NCBI RefSeq assembly: GCF_004352915.1
Contig: NZ_SJSY01000075.1
Span: 248,001 to 312,000 of the forward strand
Source: Flavobacterium zhairuonense
GTDB taxonomy: Bacteria > Bacteroidota > Bacteroidia > Flavobacteriales > Flavobacteriaceae
Reading direction: 5' to 3'
Length of the DNA stretch: 64,000 bases
Shown: positions 52,285 to 61,071 of the stretch, one piece after another
Position numbering within the stretch: position 1 is the stretch's first letter
How the letters are laid out: the number at the start of each line of letters is the position of its first letter
Position numbers and translations under genes: made by a program
The notes under the pieces: model-generated
What the model saw: the letters and a program-made list of their open reading frames with translations, nothing else
Databases searched by the model: none
What the model was told of the DNA's origin: nothing

Positions 52285-53736
52285 TTAAAATTTATAATTA
52301 ATTCCTGTTTGCAGTGACAAACTATATGGTTTTGCTTCTCCATTTTCTTTAAAAGTATTGAGATAATACTTGAATAGTGGGTTGATGTCTAAGCCTATCT
52401 TATCTGTTAATTTATAGGTGATTCCAATTCCAAAATCGTAAGAAACATTCAATCCGGAGATGTTTTTTGCTTCTCCAATTTTCTGTTTTGCTATTTTCTC
52501 TGATTTGAGATACAAATCGTTTTTATCTAAAAATAAAAAAGTAAATCCGGTGAAAAGATCGATGTCAAATTTGCTTTCATCTTTTTTTAGGGCATAGTTA
52601 AATTCTAACGGAACTTCATAATAAGAAAGTTTTTGAAGCAATTCAACTTCATTAGAACTGCCAAATGTCGCCTTTATATTGGTGTCAGATTTAAGATCGA
52701 TGTTTTTAAAATCGGTAATTAAATTTTGATCAAGTTGTGTACCTGTTTTTAGATTAATTTTTGAAAATCCTGTCCTAAAACCAAATCTATCATACATCGT
52801 TTTCACATATATGCCGTAATGAGAAGTGATAGGATGGCTTTTTGGCAAATTATCCATTGTTGGGCTAATCATTGACAGTCCGTTTAAAGAACCAGAAATT
52901 GCAGGTCCATAAAAAGCATGGACACTAAAATCTGGATTTGCTTCCTTGGTTTTAGTATTATATTCTTTTTTTACATATTCTCTTTTTGGTGTTGATGGTT
53001 TCTTTACATATAAACTGTCAGTTTTTGGCAAAGTGTCTTTTTTTATGTCTTTTTTCTCTGAAACAACTTCTGTTTTCTTTTGTGTCAAAGTATCTTTTAT
53101 AGGTGCTGAATTTTCTGTTTTTTCAATAATTAATGGTTTTGTCCCAATCTTTTTATTTTGTTTTTTAGCTTTAGATGCTTTTTTCGAAGTTGGATTTAAA
53201 GTTTTGGCTGTTTTATTTGCTGTAATGCCAGTTTTACTGTTGCTAGGTTTGTTGGATTTTTTTGCAATATTTGATGGAATTGGTTTTGTAGTTATTAGCT
53301 CTTTTTTAATAACAACTTTATATTTTTTTACCACTTCGTATTCTTCATATTCATTTGTAGATGTGATGAGTTTGCTGGATTCTTTAACAAGTTTTACATT
53401 TTTAGTTTTTGTAATTGTAGTAATTTGGTCTGGTTCTGTTTTTAAGACTATTGATTTTTGATTTTGTTTTTTATCTGATTTCTGAGTTTGGTTTTCTGTA
53501 TCAGTTTTCTTTTTTGGTTGCGTTTGATTTATTTCTTGAATATTAGAATTGAAATACAGAAATGTTGACAAGAATGCCATAGAAATTAAACTCGGAATTA
53601 ACCAAGCCAGAATTCTTTTTTTTCTTTTACGATTTAGATCTTTTTCAATTTTTGACCACACCAAGTCATTTGGATTTTTGTCCAAATTTTCTAGACGATC
53701 TCTTATTGCTTTTCCTATTTCAGTTCTATTTTCCAT
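52285..53736 (-). CDS. Anti-sigma-like protein fused to an outer-membrane barrel (Dma-like)
   Basis: The 483-residue protein appears to cross both membranes. Residues 1-40 are a charged cytosolic segment (LENLDKNPNDLVWSKIEKDL) like anti-sigma N-domains, residues about 42-62 are a single membrane helix (ILAWLIPSLISMAFLSTFLY), about 65-280 form a Lys/Thr/Ser-rich linker, and the C-terminal ~200 residues look like an eight-strand outer-membrane barrel (FSVHAFYGPAISGSLNGLSM to LQTGINYKF, ending in Phe). The gene overlaps the upstream ECF sigma gene by 11 bases. The plan matches dual membrane-spanning anti-sigma factors described in Bacteroides; assignment here is by layout only. Confidence 0.8.
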   Translation of the reverse strand: MENRTEIGKAIRDRLENLDKNPNDLVWSKIEKDLNRKRKKRILAWLIPSLISMAFLSTFLYFNSNIQEINQTQPKKKTDTENQTQKSDKKQNQKSIVLKTEPDQITTITKTKNVKLVKESSKLITSTNEYEEYEVVKKYKVVIKKELITTKPIPSNIAKKSNKPSNSKTGITANKTAKTLNPTSKKASKAKKQNKKIGTKPLIIEKTENSAPIKDTLTQKKTEVVSEKKDIKKDTLPKTDSLYVKKPSTPKREYVKKEYNTKTKEANPDFSVHAFYGPAISGSLNGLSMISPTMDNLPKSHPITSHYGIYVKTMYDRFGFRTGFSKINLKTGTQLDQNLITDFKNIDLKSDTNIKATFGSSNEVELLQKLSYYEVPLEFNYALKKDESKFDIDLFTGFTFLFLDKNDLYLKSEKIAKQKIGEAKNISGLNVSYDFGIGITYKLTDKIGLDINPLFKYYLNTFKENGEAKPYSLSLQTGINYKF

Positions 53737-54277
53737 TTTTCTGTTTAGAATAATAAAATGTGCTTTTTGGTTTGATTTTTTCCTTTAAAATCTGTTTTGC
53801 CCGATGTAAATTGGATTTTGAAGTATTTTCAGAAATTGACAACATATTTGCAATTTCTTGATGTGAAAAATCATCTAATTCATATAAATTAAAAACCAAA
53901 CGATATTGATGTGGTAATTCTTGAATGAAATTCAGTAAAGTATCAAGAGGCAAGTCAATTTCGTTTTCGGTTACAAAATCATCTTGCTGATATTCATCTT
54001 TAATTGCCGTGAGTATATAGGATTGTTTGTATCGGGTTATTGCTTTATTAATCGTTATTTTTTTAATCCAGCCTTCAAAGCTACCTTTCCCTTTATAGTT
54101 TTTTATACTGCTAAATATCTCAATAAAAGAATCATGAAGATTGTCCTCGGCTTCTGCTTCATTGGTGCAATACTTTAGACTTAACGCAAAAAGAGTCTTC
54201 TTATACATTTGGTATAATTCTTCTTGTGCTTTTCTGTTTTGCTTAATGCAACCTTTTATGAGTTGGTCTAAATTCAA
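53726..54277 (-). CDS. ECF sigma factor
   Basis: The 183-residue protein has sigma region 2 (AQEELYQMYKKTLFALSLKY, then EAEDNLHDSFIEIFSSIKNY and FEGWIKKITINKAITRYKQS) and region 4 (LPHQYRLVFNLYELDDFSHQ, then SISENTSKSNLHRAKQILKE). It lacks regions 1 and 3, as extracytoplasmic-function sigmas do. It overlaps the next gene by 11 bases, whose product is an anti-sigma-like trans-envelope protein, so the pair is probably a signal relay in which the barrel senses something at the surface. No clear autoregulatory promoter was recognised upstream. Confidence 0.92.
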   Translation of the reverse strand: MNLDQLIKGCIKQNRKAQEELYQMYKKTLFALSLKYCTNEAEAEDNLHDSFIEIFSSIKNYKGKGSFEGWIKKITINKAITRYKQSYILTAIKDEYQQDDFVTENEIDLPLDTLLNFIQELPHQYRLVFNLYELDDFSHQEIANMLSISENTSKSNLHRAKQILKEKIKPKSTFYYSKQKNGK

Positions 54278-54370
54278 ATTTTATTTTTTGATTTTGTAGT
54301 ATTTTGGTAAGCGATTGTTTCGGTTTGTAATTAATAGTATAAAAAAAAGAAAAAGGTTGCGTTAATAAAT

Positions 54371-54410
54371 AAAAAAAAAAACCTCTGTTTCAATTTTAGA
54401 AACAGAGGCT
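54371..54410 (-). terminator. Terminator after the MG2/plug gene
   Basis: On the minus strand GCCTCTGTTTC and GAAACAGAGG form a 10-base stem with an 8-base loop, followed by a long T-run. It separates the TonB/DUF4249 gene set from the sigma/anti-sigma pair. Confidence 0.9.
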
Positions 54411-54436
54411 TATTTGATATTTGTTCAGAAATAAAA

Positions 54437-56152
54437 TTAGTTGCTGTTTTCCTTTATTTCTATAAAATCTTTTATAAAAACAGGTTTTCCGCTAGAAGAA
54501 AATCCTTCAAGTGTTACTTCATATTTTCCCGAAACGTCTGAGGCATAAAATTTAATGTTTGAGTTTGTTTTGCTCAAATCAATGTTTGGTTGCCATAAAA
54601 GCTGATGTCTATAATCCGGAATTCGTACGTTTTTATTATCTGTATAATCAGGACTAAAATAATTTTTCTTTACCTGAGGTCTTAAAATTTCTGGTCTAAC
54701 GATAAACTTGCCTTTCAGCTTGGTGTCATAATCGCCATTTTTTGTTGTGAACGAAACGATTCCGTTAAACGATTTTGATCCATAATAGTAAAGTCCTCTT
54801 ACTACATTTACTTTGTAAAGGCTTTTAGGATTAAAGGCAAAAAACTCATTTAAGTCTTCAATAATTAAGCCGTCAACAATAATCATTGTTGGTAATGCCG
54901 ATTCATAATTCTCATCATTGTCAAAAACATGAATGGAATAAATATTATCGGTTTTTCGATAGTAAACCCCTTTTAGGATTTCTGTAATTGTTTCCTCCAT
55001 ATTTGGAAATCGCGTAAAATCATCTAATACAAATTCTTCCGATGATGCTCCAAAAAAAGGAAGAGCGACAGCAGGCGTTATTATGCTATCTTTTTTGACA
55101 TCATAATAAGCATTTTCGACTTGAGTTGAAATTAAGCGATCAGTGATGTTTTGTTTGGATTCTGAGTTGAATTGAACTGCAGGAAAAGTCAAATTAGAAA
55201 AATCTATATTTTTTTGTTTGTCGATTTCAATTATATAATCTTCTTTGCCGGTTTCAAGGACTTGAACAATAATGTTTGAATTTGAATTCTCTTTTTCTAA
55301 AATAACAATGAACTTGCCTTGATCATCGGTTTTTACAATTTTCAGGTCGGCATTTTTTCCAACAATAGAAAGTGCAACTTTTTTGTTTCTAATTTCAGCA
55401 TTTGCCGAAGATATCTTTCCTGTTATGATTTCACCTCGCAATTCAGGCAATACAAATTGGTTGTTTGTGATTTCGCCATTTTGGTTGGCTTTACTGCTAA
55501 AAGTCGCTTTATTTTGAGCTAAAAAGCCATCTGTTTTTCTAATAGATAAAGTATAATTCCCTTTTGAAAATTCTTCCGAATTAGATTTGATGTTTAGTTC
55601 AATTAAATCTCGGGTGTTGTATGATTTGTTTTTTAAATCAAATGAAATATTGCTGTTGTTTACAGTTTCTGAAGCAACGGCATTATAAGAAACTGTGCTG
55701 TTGCTTGGATTTTCTTTATATGGATTTACAATATAAATATCGGCAGAAAAATAATCTGGTGCGGTTTTATTAAGCATCCAATTTGTATAACCAATCAATT
55801 TGTAGCTTCCAGTTTCTAATGTAGTTGGAATAAAATAGTCGCCATTTCCTGTTGCTTTTTCAAGAAACAATTTATGTGTAAAAACTGTTTTTTTATTACT
55901 GTCAATTAATTGTACATAAGCTATTTTACTGAAAATTGAAGCAGTATTTGCTAGTTTGTCAATACAGAATAATTTGTATTGCAAAGTTTCGCCTGTCAAA
56001 AAAGAATTTGCATTTGTGCTGATATAAATTGACTCATTAATTTTTTTGTCAACTTCATTCAGTTCACTAACGGAATTGTTTTTTTGAGCAAATACAATCT
56101 GCTGGCCGCTTAAAGCGAGCGTAAGGAGTAATATGTATCTTAATCTATCCAA
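54437..56152 (-). CDS. MG2-like secreted protein with barrel-less TonB-plug segment (set 1)
   Basis: The 571-residue protein has a signal peptide ending QQIVFAQ. An MG2-type macroglobulin domain follows (YISTNANSFLTGETLQYKLF, TGNGDYFIPTTLETGSYKLI, then YTNWML), then beta domains. Near residues 420-490 there is a segment like a TonB-receptor plug: MIIVDGLIIEDLNEF, VNVVRGLYYYGSKSFNGIVS, FTTKNGDYD. No barrel follows; the protein stops about 80 residues later. I chose a TTG start at 56152 because the paralogue at 61072-62817 starts at exactly the same overlap, and an ATG at 56197 lies inside the previous gene. Function unknown; export to the periplasm or surface is inferred. Confidence 0.75.
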   Translation of the reverse strand: MDRLRYILLLTLALSGQQIVFAQKNNSVSELNEVDKKINESIYISTNANSFLTGETLQYKLFCIDKLANTASIFSKIAYVQLIDSNKKTVFTHKLFLEKATGNGDYFIPTTLETGSYKLIGYTNWMLNKTAPDYFSADIYIVNPYKENPSNSTVSYNAVASETVNNSNISFDLKNKSYNTRDLIELNIKSNSEEFSKGNYTLSIRKTDGFLAQNKATFSSKANQNGEITNNQFVLPELRGEIITGKISSANAEIRNKKVALSIVGKNADLKIVKTDDQGKFIVILEKENSNSNIIVQVLETGKEDYIIEIDKQKNIDFSNLTFPAVQFNSESKQNITDRLISTQVENAYYDVKKDSIITPAVALPFFGASSEEFVLDDFTRFPNMEETITEILKGVYYRKTDNIYSIHVFDNDENYESALPTMIIVDGLIIEDLNEFFAFNPKSLYKVNVVRGLYYYGSKSFNGIVSFTTKNGDYDTKLKGKFIVRPEILRPQVKKNYFSPDYTDNKNVRIPDYRHQLLWQPNIDLSKTNSNIKFYASDVSGKYEVTLEGFSSSGKPVFIKDFIEIKENSN

Positions 56153-57378
56153 AATGGTGGTTTTACGTTTGATGAAAATGAAGTACAGTCGCCGCATTCT
56201 ATTGGGTATAAAATATAGCTTGTTGGCGATTCTGTAGGGTAGAAAACCCTAGTGCCATTGGCTAGTAAATTTAATATTACTTCGCCTTGGCAGTGCGCCA
56301 AAGGATTTTGACTAAAACAGTAGCTAAATACATACTCATCTAAAGCATAGTCAGGAATTGGAGCAGGACAGTCGTACTGGTAGTTTGGAAATGGCTGACC
56401 ATTCAATAAATCAGTGAAATTGAAAAAAAGCCTTTTTTCAGAATACGAAGACACATCAAAATAACCAATAACTTTTTCTTTTGGATTGGCAACGGATTGA
56501 ATGTTGCCGTAAAAAAATCCGGGTTGCGTTTGAGATAAAATGCTTCCGATATTAGATATTTCTTTTAATGTTGCGAAAAAAGTATGCGCAGGAAGACTTT
56601 GAACATATTGTTTTACCAATATGCTGTATCTGTTTCTTATAATAGGATCAGTGCTTGGAATAAATCGAACAGGAAAATTGATTACTTTGTCTTCAGACAA
56701 ATCGCTTGTGCTGGTTAAAATCAGCTCGTTTGATTTTTGACTTAAATAGCAAATTCTTGCTTCATAGGTTCTGTCTTCAAAAACTACTTTTCCTGGAGGA
56801 TTAGAGCCAGCAGCAAAAAACACAGGAACAGCTTTTTGAGGATACCATTTTGGTGCTACAACTTTATAGGTTTCGTCATATTCATATCTGTAATAATGTG
56901 AGCTATTAGTAGGATCAGTGCTGTTTACAGTGATTTCAATACCAAGTTGATTGTTTTTGGTTTTTGCTATGGCTTCTAGACTTTCAATATTAGTTTGTTG
57001 TGGTAATTTTTCAGTGCTTGAAACATAATCTCTTCCATCTTTAGTGTGAACATGCAATTGATATTGCCTGTCTGGAGCAGCCTGAAACGGAGCAACAGAA
57101 GTATAATTTTCAGCATTTTGTTTGAATTCATATTTATTGCCCAAATTATCGCTAACAAAAACAGTAGCATTCGCTTCAAAAGTTGGCATTTTTTCATCAA
57201 GCTTATAGGCTCTTGTGACTTTTACTTCCTGAGTTTTATTTTGATTTGTAATAGTTGCTTCAATTACAATAACATCTTCATAGGCGCTGCTCGATTGGTA
57301 CTCATACGGCGTTGTACATCCCAATACCGATAAAAACAAAGTTGTTATTAGAAATCTAACTAAAAAGATTTTTTTCAT
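56140..57378 (-). CDS. DUF4249 lipoprotein (set 1)
   Basis: The 412-residue protein has a lipoprotein signal peptide ending SVLGC (Cys21) and matches DUF4249: an N-terminal beta domain (VIVIEATITNQNKTQEVKVT, then TVFVSDNLGNKYEF) followed by a C-terminal domain with several conserved Cys, ending CGDCTSFSSNVKPPFWID. It lies 5 bases after the TonB-dependent receptor gene and overlaps the next gene by 13 bases. Such proteins are often encoded beside TonB receptors in Bacteroidota, which suggests a receptor partner lipoprotein, as SusD is to SusC, but no function is known to me. Confidence 0.85.
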   Translation of the reverse strand: MKKIFLVRFLITTLFLSVLGCTTPYEYQSSSAYEDVIVIEATITNQNKTQEVKVTRAYKLDEKMPTFEANATVFVSDNLGNKYEFKQNAENYTSVAPFQAAPDRQYQLHVHTKDGRDYVSSTEKLPQQTNIESLEAIAKTKNNQLGIEITVNSTDPTNSSHYYRYEYDETYKVVAPKWYPQKAVPVFFAAGSNPPGKVVFEDRTYEARICYLSQKSNELILTSTSDLSEDKVINFPVRFIPSTDPIIRNRYSILVKQYVQSLPAHTFFATLKEISNIGSILSQTQPGFFYGNIQSVANPKEKVIGYFDVSSYSEKRLFFNFTDLLNGQPFPNYQYDCPAPIPDYALDEYVFSYCFSQNPLAHCQGEVILNLLANGTRVFYPTESPTSYILYPIECGDCTSFSSNVKPPFWID

Positions 57379-57383
57379 AACGG

Positions 57384-60122
57384 TTAAAATTTAAAATTAT
57401 AAGTAATGGTTGGTACTGGAACCGCAAAAATTGAGGTTTGATAAGCTTTTACTTGGCCGTCTTTGGTTACAAAAAAGACTGAATACGGGTTGTTTCTGCC
57501 CAAAACGTTATAGATGGAAATATTCCAGAAACTATGCGCTAATTTTTTGATCTTATGATTTCCTTCAATGTTTAATCCAATATCTAAACGGTAATAATCA
57601 GGTATTCTGAATTTGTTTCTGTCGGTATATAAGGTGTATTCAGCACCACTGTAATAATACTTTCCAATAGGATAAGTGATTGGTCTTCCTGTTTGATATA
57701 CAAAATTAGAAGAAAAACTGTAACGATGTGTAAACTTGTAATTCATTACAATGCTGACATCATGTGGTTTATCAAAATTACTTGGAAAATATTCTCCGTT
57801 GTTTACTTTTTCATCGTTAAACTGGCTGTCTAGTTTGATGAATGATCTAGAATATGTATAACCAATCCATCCGTTAAGTCTTCCGATTGATTTTCTCAAT
57901 AAAAATTCGATTCCATATGCTTTTCCATTGCCTTGAAGCAATTCTGTTTCCAGGTTTTGATTTAAGAGAAGTTGTGATCCAACTTTGTAGTCCAAAATGT
58001 TTTTTGAAGTTTTATAATATCCTTCAAGACTTAATTCAAGATCTTTATATTCTAATTTTTTGAATATACCCAACGAATACTGCAAACCGCTTTCTGGTTT
58101 TACATTCAAATCAGATAATTTCCAAGTATCAGTTGGCGCTTGAGTTGTATTGTTTGTGAGCAAATGAATGTATTGGTAGTTTTTGTCGAAACCGGCTTTT
58201 ACAAAAAGACTTTCGTTAAAAATGTAACGCAAACCAACTCTTGGCTCAAAACCACCATTTCGGGTAATTACTTCGTTATTGCCATACGTTTTTTGCTCAA
58301 TTACAGTTGCTGGAGATTTAGGAACGCCTTCCTGATAAATATTTTGTGTCGATGGGCCAAGAGCCATATAATAAGAATATCTTGCTCCGACATCTAGCAA
58401 TATTTTTTCGGAAATTTGAAATTTATCCGAAAGGAAAGCGGCTGATTCCAATCCTTTTTCATTTTCAACAGTAACTGGGGTGACTATTGAACTTTCTCCG
58501 TATGGAGACAATTCTCCAGGATTTACTTTATAAAGTTTGCTCGAAATTCCGTAAGTCAATTTGTGTTTAGCGTTAAGCTCGCTGCCAAATTTTAAAACGG
58601 CTTGACTTTCGTTTATTTTATATTTTAAAAGAAAAGATTCAGGATTAATAGATTGATATTTAATGCTGTATTTGTATTCGCTATTCGTAACATTAAATTC
58701 GCTGTTGTTTTTTTCGTTGAAGGCATGTTTCCATTTCAATGAAACTAATCTGTTGCTGTATTTAAATAACGAGTCTGGAGTCAAAGTATAAGAATCTTTG
58801 CTATAGTAACCTGTTCCTTCAACCGAATTGTTTTTGTTGATTTTGTGATTGTATTTGGCAAATAAGTCATAGAAAGAAGCATGGCTGTTTTTTAATCTTT
58901 CGTCATCTAAAGTTTTTAAAATCCAATCAGAATAAGTAGCGCGCCCGCCAACTAACAAACTTGCTTTGTCTTTTACAACAGGTACAGAAAGAGTAAGATT
59001 ACTGGTTACGGGGCCAATTCCTCCTTCTCCAGAAATTTTTTCGGTATTTCCATTTTTAGAAACAATGTCAAAAACAGAAGATAAGCGTCCTCCAAATTCA
59101 GAAGGAATTCCTCCCTTGTAAATATCAACCTTGTTGATTGTATAAGGATTTATTGAAGAGAAAAAACCAAATAGGTGCATAGGATTATAAATCGTAGCAT
59201 TGTCCAATAATACTAAATTTTGATCCTCTTTTCCTCCTCTGACATTGAATCCAGAAGATCCTTCACCTGCCGTTTTGATACCTGGAATTGTTAAAGCGAC
59301 TTTCAAGACGTCTCGTTCTCCAAGAACTAGCGGAATCGTTTTTACGCCTTCGGCTTCAATTGTTGTAACTCCTGTTATAGCGGTTCTAATGTTTTGATTG
59401 TCTTTTCCTTTTACCAAAACTTCATCTAGCTGATTGATTTTTTCAATAACAGAAAAGTCTAATGTACCATTGCTGTAAATCATTATTTTTCTGGAAGTAC
59501 TGTTGTAAAATAATGATTCGACTTCAATTGTGCTTAGTCCTGTTGGAAGTTTAAAACTATAAAAACCTTCAGCATTGGTCGTTGAGATTATTGATGTGTT
59601 TTTTACTTTGACATTAATATCGGCCAATGGCTTGCCGTCTTTCAGGTCTGTAATATGACCAGATAAGGTATATAAATCGACTTCTGAATCAACGGCTTCT
59701 TTTCCAATTAATGCAATAGGAGCTGTTGTTCCAGATTTGTCTTTTTTGACCGAATCATATTGCTGGAAAAAAATTGGAGCATTTGCATCTTTTTTATTGC
59801 TTTGAAACTTATCATAAATGATGCTGTTTTTTGTCAATATGATTTTATTCTTATTGATGTAAAAATTAAGCTCTGTATCTTGTAAAACTTTTGACAAAAT
59901 TTCCTCAATAGTTTTGTTTTGATAATCTCCAGAAATTAATACGTTTTTATCAAACCAATTGTCTTGATAATAAAACTTGTATGAAGTTGAAGCTTCAATT
60001 TTTTCTAAAACAACAATTCTGTTAATATTGCTGAACGTAAGGTTTATTGTCTTTTTTTCGCCTTGTGAATGCAGTAACTGATTAAAACCGAAAAATAATA
60101 AAAGGATAGTAAATATTCTCAT
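57384..60122 (-). CDS. TonB-dependent receptor with STN domain (set 1)
   Basis: The 912-residue protein has a signal peptide (FNQLLHSQ end), then an STN (secretin/TonB short) domain at about residues 27-98 (INLTFSNINRIVVLEKIEAS to FYINKNKIILTKN). A carboxypeptidase-regulatory-like domain follows near residue 155 (YTLSGHITDLKDGKPLADIN), then a plug with VLLDNATIYNPMHLFGFFSS and GGIPSEFGGRLSSVFDI, and a barrel ending FAVPVPTITYNFKF. STN domains often signal to anti-sigma factors through the periplasm. The ligand is unknown. It lies 19 bases after a secreted protein gene and 5 bases before the DUF4249 gene. Confidence 0.9.
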   Translation of the reverse strand: MRIFTILLLFFGFNQLLHSQGEKKTINLTFSNINRIVVLEKIEASTSYKFYYQDNWFDKNVLISGDYQNKTIEEILSKVLQDTELNFYINKNKIILTKNSIIYDKFQSNKKDANAPIFFQQYDSVKKDKSGTTAPIALIGKEAVDSEVDLYTLSGHITDLKDGKPLADINVKVKNTSIISTTNAEGFYSFKLPTGLSTIEVESLFYNSTSRKIMIYSNGTLDFSVIEKINQLDEVLVKGKDNQNIRTAITGVTTIEAEGVKTIPLVLGERDVLKVALTIPGIKTAGEGSSGFNVRGGKEDQNLVLLDNATIYNPMHLFGFFSSINPYTINKVDIYKGGIPSEFGGRLSSVFDIVSKNGNTEKISGEGGIGPVTSNLTLSVPVVKDKASLLVGGRATYSDWILKTLDDERLKNSHASFYDLFAKYNHKINKNNSVEGTGYYSKDSYTLTPDSLFKYSNRLVSLKWKHAFNEKNNSEFNVTNSEYKYSIKYQSINPESFLLKYKINESQAVLKFGSELNAKHKLTYGISSKLYKVNPGELSPYGESSIVTPVTVENEKGLESAAFLSDKFQISEKILLDVGARYSYYMALGPSTQNIYQEGVPKSPATVIEQKTYGNNEVITRNGGFEPRVGLRYIFNESLFVKAGFDKNYQYIHLLTNNTTQAPTDTWKLSDLNVKPESGLQYSLGIFKKLEYKDLELSLEGYYKTSKNILDYKVGSQLLLNQNLETELLQGNGKAYGIEFLLRKSIGRLNGWIGYTYSRSFIKLDSQFNDEKVNNGEYFPSNFDKPHDVSIVMNYKFTHRYSFSSNFVYQTGRPITYPIGKYYYSGAEYTLYTDRNKFRIPDYYRLDIGLNIEGNHKIKKLAHSFWNISIYNVLGRNNPYSVFFVTKDGQVKAYQTSIFAVPVPTITYNFKF

Positions 60123-60141
60123 TTGTATGTTTCTTCGGGTT

Positions 60142-60861
60142 TTAATTATTAATGTATTTCATCAAGTTTTTCATGAATAATGGAGGGTTCTCTTTTCGCA
60201 AACTTCTATTCATCAGATAGAAATCATTTATATTTCTTTTGCTTTCAGGGTATAAGGCTATAATTTCTTTTTTTTCATTGATTAAGTTGAATTTGTTGTC
60301 TTTCCATAAAACAAATTCATATCGAGGTTTGTAATCAATCACATCTAATTCTGCCTTGATATTCTTCTTTTTCTCTTTGTAATATTTAATATAAAGTGCT
60401 TGATTGTTTTTGATTAGAGTTTCATTGTAATAGCCACCTTTAAATAAAGAATTGCTTAATCCTGTCAGTTTTACAAAGCTCTCATCGCCAATTTTAAAGT
60501 TGGGAATATTGGCTTTTATAAGATTTATTTTTGTTGTGTTTTGCTGATCATAAGGACGTAAAACAAGTTCGTCTGCATAGATGTCATACTTTAATGAAAC
60601 ATCAAAATAATTTTGGCCATTATAATTAACACTTCCTTTTCTGAATTCATCTGTGCCGTAGTATCGATGTTTATTATCGATAGTTTGGTCAAAATTCAAA
60701 TGAGCAGGACCATTTTTAATATCTAAGGATTCTATTCCTGTATTTTTGTCAAACCAATTGAAGATTTCGGTTTCTTTGATACTTTGGCTGTGTATCGAAG
60801 GAATGTTTAATAATAATCCAAATAAGCATAGTAATAGTATCGTTTTTTTGGAATTTTTCAA
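60142..60861 (-). CDS. Secreted protein of unknown function, first gene of set 1
   Basis: The 239-residue protein has a signal peptide ending SIHSQS. The mature part is polar and probably beta-rich (KGSVNYNGQNYFDVSLKYDI, then YADELVLRPYDQ), with a Lys-rich stretch YYKEKKKNIKAELDVIDYK. It ends RKENPPLFMKNLMKYINN. I do not recognise a family. It is the first gene before the TonB-dependent receptor, 19 bases away, so it is likely part of the same system. It has no counterpart in the visible part of set 2, whose upstream end is cut by the window edge. Confidence 0.7.
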   Translation of the reverse strand: MKNSKKTILLLCLFGLLLNIPSIHSQSIKETEIFNWFDKNTGIESLDIKNGPAHLNFDQTIDNKHRYYGTDEFRKGSVNYNGQNYFDVSLKYDIYADELVLRPYDQQNTTKINLIKANIPNFKIGDESFVKLTGLSNSLFKGGYYNETLIKNNQALYIKYYKEKKKNIKAELDVIDYKPRYEFVLWKDNKFNLINEKKEIIALYPESKRNINDFYLMNRSLRKENPPLFMKNLMKYINN

Positions 60862-60899
60862 AGGATTGGTGGATTTTTGGTTTTATTTTCGGTTAATTT

Positions 60900-60907
60900 C
60901 AAAAGTA
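60900..60907 (-). promoter_or_regulatory. Candidate -7 box for gene set 1
   Basis: The minus strand reads TACTTTTG, an exact match to TAnnTTTG, about 39 bases before the ATG at 60861. No good TTG box was found at the right distance, so this is tentative. Confidence 0.3.
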
Positions 60908-61071
60908 TTAAAAAAAAGTTATAATGGATAGTGAAAATTGTTAAAATACGATAAAATGTTTATGTTTTGTTTTAAAAAACCTCTCAATGTTTAAACAAAT
61001 TCAAAAGAAGCAATAAGGTTTTACAGATTTTGCTCCTTTTGGATTGTTTTAATAAAGATGTGTTTTTTAGA

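Noticed and set aside
52946..53461. A 171-codon open frame on the plus strand opposite the Lys-rich linker of the anti-sigma-like gene
   Set aside because: The reverse of Lys/Ser/Thr-rich AT-biased codons gives long runs of Phe, Val and Leu without stops. It has no own start region or homology and overlaps a convincing gene completely.
56153..56197. An ATG start at 56197 for the MG2/plug protein
   Set aside because: It would add 15 basic and hydrophobic residues encoded inside the DUF4249 gene, and the paralogue starts at the TTG in the same overlap.
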